Shown one piece after another: positions 57,296 to 64,000 of a stretch of 64,000 nucleotides of DNA (its first letter is position 1; each line of letters opens with the position of its first letter). The stretch comes from an uncultured Pelagibacteraceae bacterium (GTDB taxonomy: Bacteria > Pseudomonadota > Alphaproteobacteria > Pelagibacterales > Pelagibacteraceae), in NCBI GenBank assembly GCA_902571055.1, contig CACGAM010000001.1, forward strand, positions 1-64,000, given 5' to 3'. The notes below the pieces were generated by a model. It had not been told where the DNA came from. It ran no database searches and worked only from the letters and a program-made list of their open reading frames with translations. Both the position numbers and the translations under genes were made by a program.

Positions 57296-58369
57296 ATGGG
57301 TTTTAAATGTGGAATTGTTGGTTTGCCTAATGTAGGTAAATCTACTCTATTTAATGCATTAACAAATTCAAGCATTGCTCAAGCTGAGAATTTTCCTTTT
57401 TGTACTATTGAACCTAATGTTGGAAATGTTCCAGTCCAGGATGATAGACTAGACAAATTATCCGAGATATCTAAATCAAAGAAAAAAATATATACATCAA
57501 TTTCATTTATAGATATTGCAGGATTGGTTAAAGGAGCCTCTAAAGGTGAAGGCCTTGGTAACAAATTTTTATCGCATATAAGAGAGGTAGATGCAATTAT
57601 TCATATGATCAGATGCTTTGAATCAGACGATATTCAAAATGTTAATAAAAACGTAGATCCTATTAGAGACCTAGAAATTATAGAAACTGAAATGAAACTT
57701 GCAGACATAGAGTCTATTGAAAAAAGATTAGAAAAAAGAAATAAAAATAAAAATAGTGATTTACAAAATGAAATTTTAAAAAATACACTTGAAGGCATAA
57801 ACAATAATAAAAATCTTCTAGAAATATTAAAAAAATATGATCAGAAAGAAATTAAAATGACTGGACTTCTTAGCTTAAAGCCTAAATTATATGTTTGTAA
57901 TGTAGAGGAAGAGAATATAAGTAAGGGCAACAACTATACTAAATCATTCATCAGCACATATGGCGAAGGCAATACAATTATAATTTCAGCAGAAATTGAA
58001 AATCAAATTAATGAACTAAAAGATGACGAGAAAAATAGTTTCATGGAACTACTAAAAATCAAAAATACAGGATTAAATAGTCTTATTAAAAAAGGGTATA
58101 ATTTATTAGAATTAGAAACTTTTTTTACTTCAGGTCCTGAGGAAAGTAGAGCGTGGACAATTCAAAAAAATTGTATTGCTCCTGATGCAGCGGGTGTAAT
58201 TCACTCTGACTTTAAAAAAGGCTTTATAAGAGCTGAAACAATATCTTTTGAAGATTTTGTTAAATTTAGTGGATGGCAAGAGTGTAGAAATAAAGGAAAA
58301 ATGAGACTCGAGGGTAAGGATTATATCGTAAAAGATGGAGATATATTAAACTTTCGTTTCAATACGTGA
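57296..58369 (+). CDS. ychF: Redox-regulated ATPase/GTPase YchF
   Basis: Obg-family P-loop NTPase YchF/OLA1; binds ribosomes and prefers ATP. 357 residues. G1 GLPNVGKSTLFNAL, G3 DIAGLVKGASKGEGLG, the altered G4 motif NVEEE (in place of NKxD, typical of YchF) and a C-terminal TGS domain (AWTIQKNCIAPDAAGVIHSDF). The final 24 bases overlap petC on the opposite strand. Confidence 0.97.
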   Translation: MGFKCGIVGLPNVGKSTLFNALTNSSIAQAENFPFCTIEPNVGNVPVQDDRLDKLSEISKSKKKIYTSISFIDIAGLVKGASKGEGLGNKFLSHIREVDAIIHMIRCFESDDIQNVNKNVDPIRDLEIIETEMKLADIESIEKRLEKRNKNKNSDLQNEILKNTLEGINNNKNLLEILKKYDQKEIKMTGLLSLKPKLYVCNVEEENISKGNNYTKSFISTYGEGNTIIISAEIENQINELKDDEKNSFMELLKIKNTGLNSLIKKGYNLLELETFFTSGPEESRAWTIQKNCIAPDAAGVIHSDFKKGFIRAETISFEDFVKFSGWQECRNKGKMRLEGKDYIVKDGDILNFRFNT

Positions 58370-59131
58370 CCAAATTCTTTTCATGCTGAAGTAAACTAGT
58401 ATTGTAAGTATTACTAAGTAAATTATTGCTCTAAAACCAAACTTATGTCTTTCCTCTAGCTTTGGCTCTGCAGTCCAGGCTAAGAAAGTTGTAATATCTT
58501 TAGCCATCTGTTCTGGAGTGGCAGGAGTACCATCGGCATAAGTTACTAGATCATCATAAAGTTGTGGTGGCATTTTAATTTTATTCCCATACATGTACTT
58601 ATTGTAGTACACACCATCATCTAATTTCATGCCCTCAGGGGGATCTTCATATCCTAATATGACTGAATATATATAATCTGCCCCACCCGCTCTTGCTTTT
58701 ACTAAAACAGACATATCTGGAGGATAAGCTCCTCCATTAGATAATTTGGCCTCTTGATCGTTAGCGTAAGGCATTACAAATTTATCAGATAATTTTGCTG
58801 GTCTGGCAAACATTTCACCATCATTGTTTGGACCATCGGTCACTTCAAAGTTAGATGCAATTGCTTTAGCTTGTTCAATAGAGAATTCCGGACCACCTTT
58901 TTCCGCTAAATTTCTATAAGAAACATATTTTAATGAATGACAAGATGCACATACCTCTGTGTATACTTGATAACCCCGCTGTAAAGAAGCTCTATCAAAT
59001 GTTCCAAAAAAGCTTTTAAAAGACCAATCTTGTTTTAGCAAAGGATAATTTTCACCTGCTGAATAGGTTATGTTTTGAACAGATAGAGTTAAAAAAATTG
59101 TTGTAAGGTAGATTTTTAATAATTTCTTCAC
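58346..59131 (-). CDS. petC: Cytochrome c1 of the bc1 complex PetC
   Basis: Membrane-anchored c-type cytochrome that passes electrons from the Rieske protein to cytochrome c. 261 residues. Signal peptide (to about residue 24), heme c motif CASCH (Cys61-His65), the conserved segment VMPYANDQEA and a single C-terminal transmembrane anchor (about 233-250) followed by a short basic tail. Separate from cytochrome b, not fused. Two bases separate it from petB, so the three bc1 genes form one operon (petA, petB, petC). Confidence 0.95.
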   Translation of the reverse strand: MKKLLKIYLTTIFLTLSVQNITYSAGENYPLLKQDWSFKSFFGTFDRASLQRGYQVYTEVCASCHSLKYVSYRNLAEKGGPEFSIEQAKAIASNFEVTDGPNNDGEMFARPAKLSDKFVMPYANDQEAKLSNGGAYPPDMSVLVKARAGGADYIYSVILGYEDPPEGMKLDDGVYYNKYMYGNKIKMPPQLYDDLVTYADGTPATPEQMAKDITTFLAWTAEPKLEERHKFGFRAIIYLVILTILVYFSMKRIWSRIETKV

Positions 59132-59133
59132 AT

Positions 59134-60411
59134 TTAGCCCAGGCTATTTATTTTTACTTTATCACTTTTAGCTTTGGCCATTGATGGATTTGGCATTCCG
59201 CCTAACACAGGTTCCGTTATACTTAGAGGCACATTTAATGTCCGCTCTTTTCTTCCTAATATAGGCAATATAACTAAGAAATGAATAAAATAGTAAGCAG
59301 TAGCTACCCTAGCAATTAACAAATAGACTCCTTCAGCTGGCATAGCGCCCATATAACCTAATATTAAAACATCTGCTACTAAGAACCAATAGAACTGTTT
59401 ATATATTGGTCTAAATAAAGCAGACCTTACCTTAGATGTATCAAGCCAAGGTAATATAACCAAAACAAAAATTGCTGCAAACATTGCAATAACACCTAAA
59501 AGCTTATCTGGTATTGATCGTAATATCGCATAAAAAGGTAACAGATACCATTCAGGCACAATATGAGCTGGAGTCACTAATGGATTTGCCTCAATATAAT
59601 TATCTGAGTGACCAAGAATATTTGGAGAGAAAAAAACAAAAAAAGCAAAAATAATTAAAAATATTAGAAGAGCAAAAATATCCTTAATTACTATATATGG
59701 ATGAAAAGGAACTGTATCATTAGATGGTTTTTTAATATCGATACCAATTGGATTATTATTACCTGGAACGTGTAAAGCCCAAATATGTAATATTACTAAA
59801 CCCAAAATTAAAAAAGGAAACAAATAGTGTAAACTAAAAAATCTAGTAAGAGTTGGATTATCTACTGAATATCCTCCCCACAGCCAATGTGTAATACTCT
59901 CCCCTACCAAAGGTATGGCACTAAACAAATTTGTTATTACAGTAGCTCCCCAAAAACTCATCTGGCCCCAAGGCAATACGTAACCTAAGAAGGCTGTTGC
60001 CATCATAAGGAAATAAATTAACATCCCTATTATCCAAATTATTTCTCTTGGAGACTTATAAGAACCATAATAAAGAGCTCTAAAAATATGGATATATACT
60101 GCTAAAAAAAACATCGATGCTCCATTTGCGTGAACATATCTAATTAGCCAGCCGTAATTTACATCTCTCATTATATGCTCTACACTTTCGAAAGCTAAAT
60201 CAGCATGTGCAATATAATGCATAGCAAGCACTAAGCCTGTAATAATTTGTGTTATTAAGCAAAAAGTTAGAATACCTCCAAATGTCCACCAATAATTTAA
60301 ATTTTTTGGTGTAGGATAATCTGTTAAATGATTTGCTAAGGTTAAAAGTGGCAGCCTATCATTAAACCACTTTCCAAATTTAGAACTAGGTGTATATTCG
60401 TGTGAGCTCAT
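59134..60411 (-). CDS. petB: Cytochrome b of the bc1 complex PetB
   Basis: Core of the bc1 complex, oxidising ubiquinol. 425 residues with eight transmembrane segments. Heme-binding histidines appear in the two central helices ([13 protein letters not shown] and [11 protein letters not shown] regions), the Qo-site [10 protein letters not shown] motif is present, and [17 protein letters not shown] marks helix C. The C-terminal extension (about 400-425) is polar. Five bases separate it from petA. Confidence 0.97.
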   Translation of the reverse strand: MSSHEYTPSSKFGKWFNDRLPLLTLANHLTDYPTPKNLNYWWTFGGILTFCLITQIITGLVLAMHYIAHADLAFESVEHIMRDVNYGWLIRYVHANGASMFFLAVYIHIFRALYYGSYKSPREIIWIIGMLIYFLMMATAFLGYVLPWGQMSFWGATVITNLFSAIPLVGESITHWLWGGYSVDNPTLTRFFSLHYLFPFLILGLVILHIWALHVPGNNNPIGIDIKKPSNDTVPFHPYIVIKDIFALLIFLIIFAFFVFFSPNILGHSDNYIEANPLVTPAHIVPEWYLLPFYAILRSIPDKLLGVIAMFAAIFVLVILPWLDTSKVRSALFRPIYKQFYWFLVADVLILGYMGAMPAEGVYLLIARVATAYYFIHFLVILPILGRKERTLNVPLSITEPVLGGMPNPSMAKAKSDKVKINSLG

Positions 60412-60415
60412 TTAT

Positions 60416-60937
60416 TTATCCAATCTTAATCGTATTGCTATCTACAAAGGTATATTCAGGAACCTCTAAATTAGTTGGAGCTGGTCCGCTTCTTATTCTT
60501 CCTGAAGTATCATAGTGAGAACCATGACATGGACAAAACCATCCTCCCTCATAGTCACCTTTGTTTGTTAATGGCACACATCCTAAGTGAGTACAAATAC
60601 CAAGGGTTACCAACCATTCAGGCTTCTTTGCTCTATCCTCATCTTTTTCAGGATGTTTTAATTCTTTTAGGTCAACTTTTCTTGCTTCCTCAATTTCCTC
60701 TGTTGTTCTATGTTTAATAAAAACTGGTTTACCTCTCCACAATACTGTGATCGACTGACCGGGTTGAACTGAGCTTATGTCAACTTCAGTACTTGCAAGG
60801 GCCTTAACTGATGCATCAGGGTTCATTTGATCAATTAATGGCCATACAGCAGCTCCCACACCAACCGCTCCTGCTGCGGTTGTAGCAGTTAAGATGAAAT
60901 CTCTTCTATTTGGTTTTTTTTTATCTGAATCAGACAT
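60416..60937 (-). CDS. petA: Ubiquinol-cytochrome c reductase iron-sulfur subunit (Rieske) PetA
   Basis: Rieske [2Fe-2S] protein of the bc1 complex. 173 residues. Twin-arginine segment KPNRRDFIL (Arg11-Arg12) and one N-terminal transmembrane helix, then the cluster ligands CTHLGC (Cys115, His117) and CPCHGSHYD (Cys135, His138). First gene of the petABC operon, divergent from trmL across 61 bases of very AT-rich sequence that includes TATAAT at 60963-60968 on the + strand. Confidence 0.97.
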   Translation of the reverse strand: MSDSDKKKPNRRDFILTATTAAGAVGVGAAVWPLIDQMNPDASVKALASTEVDISSVQPGQSITVLWRGKPVFIKHRTTEEIEEARKVDLKELKHPEKDEDRAKKPEWLVTLGICTHLGCVPLTNKGDYEGGWFCPCHGSHYDTSGRIRSGPAPTNLEVPEYTFVDSNTIKIG

Positions 60938-60998
60938 TTATTTAATTAATTAGTTAAGTTGTTATAATATCTATATATGAGAAAAAAAGTATTTTTAC

Positions 60999-61481
60999 AT
61001 GGTAACAATGACACAGAAAGACACGAATTATAGGCCTAAAATAGCCTTATATGAACCAGATATACCTCAAAATACAGCTGCCATTATGAGAACTTGCTCA
61101 TGTTTAGGAGCAAACTTAGAAATTATAGAACCATGTGGCTTTATTTTTTCAGATAGGAGATTTCAAAGGGTGGTAATGGATTATATAAATATGGAAAAAA
61201 TTAAATTTTATAAAAGCGCAAAAGAATTTTTTGATAAAAAAAAAAATCAGAGAATAATTTTAATAACTACGAAGGCAAAAAAAATATATACAGAATTTAA
61301 ATTCAAAAAAGGTGATACATTATTGTTTGGTCGAGAAAGTGCTGGTGTACCCGATAAAGTGCATAAGATGCTAGATTTAAAGTTGAAAATACCGATGGAA
61401 AATAAATTTAGATCTTTAAACTTATCAACATCTGTTTCAATTGTCCTTTCGGAAAATTTAAGACAAACAAAATATTTATAA
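60999..61481 (+). CDS. trmL: tRNA (cytidine(34)-2'-O)-methyltransferase TrmL
   Basis: SPOUT-fold methyltransferase that modifies the wobble position of tRNA-Leu. 160 residues. SPOUT signature LYEPDIPQNTAAIMRTCSCLGANL, LLFGRESAGVPDKV and IPMENKFRSLNLSTSVSIVLSE are intact and form the knotted SAM site. Start ATG 60999 used; ATG 61008 is equally possible. Followed by hemF one base after the stop. Confidence 0.93.
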   Translation: MVTMTQKDTNYRPKIALYEPDIPQNTAAIMRTCSCLGANLEIIEPCGFIFSDRRFQRVVMDYINMEKIKFYKSAKEFFDKKKNQRIILITTKAKKIYTEFKFKKGDTLLFGRESAGVPDKVHKMLDLKLKIPMENKFRSLNLSTSVSIVLSENLRQTKYL

Positions 61482-61482
61482 T

Positions 61483-62310
61483 ATGAATCAAGAATTAAAA
61501 AAAAGATTAGCAAGAAATTGGTTTAAAATTTTACAAGAGGTAATTTGTAAAGAAATTGAAATAATAGAGTGTAGAAAAAAAATTTTTAAAAAAAAGAGAT
61601 GGTTCAGAGGAAAGAAAAAAAAAGAAGGTGGAGGAGAGTTCAGAATATTTGAAAATGGAAAAGTTTTCGAAAAGGTGGGTGTAAATTTTTCAGAAGTATA
61701 TGGTAAATTTTCAAATAAGTTTAAAAAAAACATCCCAGGGACAGAAAAAAGTTCTAAATTTTGGGCATCAGGTATTTCAGTTGTAATGCACATGAAAAAT
61801 CCATACGTGCCCGCAATGCATTTTAATACACGATATATAGTAACAGGACATGGTTGGTTTGGTGGTGGAATGGATGTAACACCATGTTTTAATGATAAAA
61901 AACTAGAGAGATGGTTGCACTCAAAATTAAAAAATGCATGTGATAAACACAATAAAACTTATTATCCAAAGTATAAGAAATGGTGTGATCAGTATTTTTA
62001 TTTGCCACATAGGAATGAAAGAAGAGGTATTGGAGGAATTTTTTTTGATTACAAGAAAGATAATTATGAAAAAGATTTTTCCTTTGTAAGAGACGTAGGA
62101 TTAAATTTTAAAGAAATTTTTAGAGAGATTATAAAAATTAAAAACAAAAAAAAATGGAAAAAAAAAGATAAAGACATACAGTATCTAAAGCGAGGAAGAT
62201 ATGTAGAATTTAATTTGCTTTATGACAGAGGAACTAAGTTTGGTTTACAAACTGGCGGAAACGTAGAGGGTATTTTAATGTCCTTGCCGCCAATTGCAAA
62301 GTGGATATAA
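61483..62310 (+). CDS. hemF: Oxygen-dependent coproporphyrinogen III oxidase HemF
   Basis: Oxidative decarboxylation of coproporphyrinogen III in heme synthesis, using O2. 275 residues. Family motifs: [57 protein letters not shown] and [33 protein letters not shown] (shown in part). The middle has a lysine-rich block ([12 protein letters not shown]). An oxygen-requiring enzyme fits aerobic life. Its stop is followed by greA after one base. Confidence 0.95.
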   Translation: MNQELKKRLARNWFKILQEVICKEIEIIECRKKIFKKKRWFRGKKKKEGGGEFRIFENGKVFEKVGVNFSEVYGKFSNKFKKNIPGTEKSSKFWASGISVVMHMKNPYVPAMHFNTRYIVTGHGWFGGGMDVTPCFNDKKLERWLHSKLKNACDKHNKTYYPKYKKWCDQYFYLPHRNERRGIGGIFFDYKKDNYEKDFSFVRDVGLNFKEIFREIIKIKNKKKWKKKDKDIQYLKRGRYVEFNLLYDRGTKFGLQTGGNVEGILMSLPPIAKWI

Positions 62311-62311
62311 A

Positions 62312-62788
62312 ATGGAAAAAGAACCAATAACAGTTAATGGATTACAGAAACTTAAGGATGAATTAATATTTTTAAAAGAAAAAAAAAGACCAGAGATTGT
62401 ATCTGCAATAGCAGAAGCGAGATCTCATGGTGACTTAAAAGAAAACGCTGAGTATCACGCAGCAAAAGAGCAACAGTCTCATAATGAAGGAAGAATTCAA
62501 GAGGTTGAAGACATAATAGCTAGAGCCAATGTTATTGATGTCACAAAATTAAATAACGATGGGAAAGTAATTTTTGGATCGACTGTTTTTTTAGATAATT
62601 TAGATACGTCAGAAAAAATTAGTTACAAGATAGTTGGAAAAGATGAAGCAGATTTAACAAAGAAATTAATTTACTTTCAATCACCGATAGGCAAAGGATT
62701 AATTGGCAAAAGTAAAGGAGATTTAGTAGAAATTAAAACACCATCTGGCTTAAAGAATTTTGAGATTATCAATGTAGAATATATTTAA
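62312..62788 (+). CDS. greA: Transcription elongation factor GreA
   Basis: Binds the RNA polymerase secondary channel and stimulates transcript cleavage in backtracked complexes. I start at ATG 62312 ([14 protein letters not shown]), giving 158 residues, the same length as E. coli GreA; the frame opens 18 bases earlier within hemF. N-terminal coiled coil with conserved acidic tip ([16 protein letters not shown]) and C-terminal FKBP-like domain ([23 protein letters not shown]). The stop overlaps the convergent cca gene by 4 bases. Confidence 0.96.
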   Translation: MEKEPITVNGLQKLKDELIFLKEKKRPEIVSAIAEARSHGDLKENAEYHAAKEQQSHNEGRIQEVEDIIARANVIDVTKLNNDGKVIFGSTVFLDNLDTSEKISYKIVGKDEADLTKKLIYFQSPIGKGLIGKSKGDLVEIKTPSGLKNFEIINVEYI

Positions 62789-64000
62789 TTATTAATAATT
62801 CTATTTACCTCTTGATTTGTAATTTTAAAATTATTTTGCACCCATATATCCTCAATTTTTTTAAGTTTTGTACCTAATTCCTTTCCCTCTTTTAAATTGT
62901 ATTCCTCAATTAAATTTTTAGCCTTAATTGGAAAAATTGGTTTATTTGTTTCAATTATTAATTTTTTTAATTTTATCATTTTTGTAATATCTTTTTTTGA
63001 AACACAAATTTTAAAGTCTATAAGATCTATCACTAATGATTTATCATTATAATAAACTAGTTTGTGGAAATTTTTTTCTGAAAAAAAATTACTATCACTT
63101 AATTTAGGATAATTTTGATATAGAAATTTTATACGTTTTTTATCATTATTAGATAATTTATATTTATACAAGAAATAGTCAGCATTATCAGTTTCATCTA
63201 TTATTAAGATAGAAAGCCAAAATAAGAAATCTTTTGACTGCAAAATTTCTAGTGCTTGGTCGTTTAATTTTTCTAGTAGATGAATATTTTTTAATTCAGG
63301 AAAAACTAAATTTAATATTTTTACTAAAAATTCATCATCGTTTATTTTAAAAATATTTTTTGATTTAAATATTTTTTCTAATTCATTTAATAGTCTTTCT
63401 TTCGAAATTTTATTTATACCAGATATATTTTTTAATATTTTTTTTTGTATATCGAGATCATGCGGTTGATTACTATAATCTAAAAAAAACCTTATATATC
63501 TCAATACTCTCAAGTAATCCTCTCTTATTCTATTCTCAGCATTTCCTATAAATTTAACTTTTCCATTTTTTAAATCTTTCTTACCTTCAAATGGATCATA
63601 TAAATTTCCCTCTAAATCCGCATATATACAATTGATAGAAAAATCTCTTCTAGCTGCGTCCTCATACCATTTCTTTGTAAATTCAACATCTGCATGTCTG
63701 CCATAACTTTTTATATCTCTTCTTAGTGATGTAATTTCTAATTTTTCATTATTTATTTTGGCAGTAATAGTTCCATGCTCTATTCCTGTCTCAAAAAATT
63801 TTATATTGTTGTTTTTTAGTATTAGCTTTACCTCTTCAGGTGTTAAATCCACTGCTAAATCAATATCGTCTATATTTTCGTTGCTTAAAGCTTTTCTGAC
63901 ACAACCACCAATAAATCTGATTTGGCAATTATTTAAATTATTAGAAAAAATATTGAAGATTTTTTTAATTTCATATTTTTTCTTTAAATTTTCAAATTTT
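62785..64000 (-). CDS. cca: CCA tRNA nucleotidyltransferase / poly(A) polymerase family protein (5' end outside window)
   Basis: Class II nucleotidyltransferase that adds or repairs the 3' CCA of tRNA. The reading frame is open to the window edge, so about 405 residues are visible and the N-terminus lies beyond base 64000. Motifs near the start: [10 protein letters not shown] (GGxxR loop), DDIDLAVD with catalytic Asp residues, then [27 protein letters not shown] and [11 protein letters not shown], typical of bacterial CCA-adding/PAP enzymes. Several tRNAs here encode CCA, so repair is the more likely role. A poly(A) polymerase activity is the alternative. Confidence 0.9.
   Translation of the reverse strand, partial: KFENLKKKYEIKKIFNIFSNNLNNCQIRFIGGCVRKALSNENIDDIDLAVDLTPEEVKLILKNNNIKFFETGIEHGTITAKINNEKLEITSLRRDIKSYGRHADVEFTKKWYEDAARRDFSINCIYADLEGNLYDPFEGKKDLKNGKVKFIGNAENRIREDYLRVLRYIRFFLDYSNQPHDLDIQKKILKNISGINKISKERLLNELEKIFKSKNIFKINDDEFLVKILNLVFPELKNIHLLEKLNDQALEILQSKDFLFWLSILIIDETDNADYFLYKYKLSNNDKKRIKFLYQNYPKLSDSNFFSEKNFHKLVYYNDKSLVIDLIDFKICVSKKDITKMIKLKKLIIETNKPIFPIKAKNLIEEYNLKEGKELGTKLKKIEDIWVQNNFKITNQEVNRIINN

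Noticed and set aside
60977..61033. An 18-residue reading frame starting before trmL
   Set aside because: It overlaps the trmL start in another frame, is not recognisable and is likely chance in AT-rich DNA.
1..64000. CRISPR arrays, insertion sequences, prophage genes or toxin-antitoxin pairs
   Set aside because: No spaced direct repeats, transposase motifs, phage genes or small paired genes were seen on either strand.

Overview
This 64 kb window is a gene-dense, strongly AT-rich piece of chromosome with very short intergenic gaps and many overlapping genes. Gene content and protein sequences point to a streamlined marine alphaproteobacterium of the SAR11 clade (Pelagibacterales). Pointers are the carAB / yqeY-dnaG-rpoD arrangement, petABC beside trmL and hemF, FtsZ/MraZ/Mur proteins of alphaproteobacterial type, lysine/asparagine/isoleucine-rich proteins and 0-40 base gaps. 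The placement is inferred from reading, not from a tree. I see no prophage, insertion sequence, CRISPR array or restriction system; this is mostly core genome.

Layout. 1-2552: end of a UvrD-type helicase and an Xaa-Pro aminopeptidase (+). 2544-23756 (-): a near-continuous run of 19 genes read from high to low coordinates: mraZ, ftsZ, rsmH, ftsL, ftsI, a murE-murF fusion, mraY, murD, ftsW, murG, murC, murB, ddl, ftsQ, ftsA, lpxC, bamD, ligA. This is the division and cell wall (dcw) cluster, with ftsZ moved from its usual place after ftsA to second position behind mraZ. A promoter with three TGGG boxes at 10-base spacing lies upstream of mraZ. 23881-24237: RNase P RNA (-). 24283-26914: amidase, mlaA, mlaC and a small membrane protein. 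26980-27184: two tRNA genes, one with unusual D- and T-loops. 27217-32111 (-): FkbM methyltransferase, rpoD, dnaG (zinc ligands mostly lost), yqeY. 32239-36634: carAB. 36675-42106: a 2OG-Fe(II) oxygenase-like gene, an ELM1-family gene, trxB, two Rossmann-fold genes and an aspartate aminotransferase. 42143-48836 (+): uvrB, a FolM-like reductase, a secreted hydrolase, folB, uvrC, pgsA. 48833-52395: ilvE, then MarR regulator, response regulator and histidine kinase, then ubiK. 52442-58369 (+): lgt, a MidA-family methyltransferase, pgeF, prs, rplY, pth, ychF. 58346-60937 (-): petC, petB, petA (cytochrome bc1). 60999-64000: trmL, hemF, greA, and a partial CCA-adding enzyme.

How it fits together. 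The long minus-strand run builds and divides the envelope: peptidoglycan precursors (Mur, Ddl, MraY, MurG), septal synthesis (FtsW, FtsI), the divisome (FtsZ, FtsA, FtsQ, FtsL), the first committed step of lipid A (LpxC) and outer membrane protein assembly (BamD). MlaA/MlaC, Lgt, PgsA, the amidase and PgeF add envelope lipid, lipoprotein and wall maintenance. Other blocks supply nucleotide precursors (CarAB, Prs), DNA repair (UvrB, UvrC, LigA, UvrD), replication and transcription start (DnaG, RpoD, GreA) and aerobic respiration (bc1 complex, oxygen-dependent HemF, UbiK).

I did not find a clearly new multi-gene system. The points most worth a second look are the relocated ftsZ with its MraZ-type operator, the valine-type tRNA with altered T- and D-loops, the DnaG zinc-ribbon lacking three of four ligands, and the MarR/OmpR pair resembling PetP/PetR in the same window as petABC.
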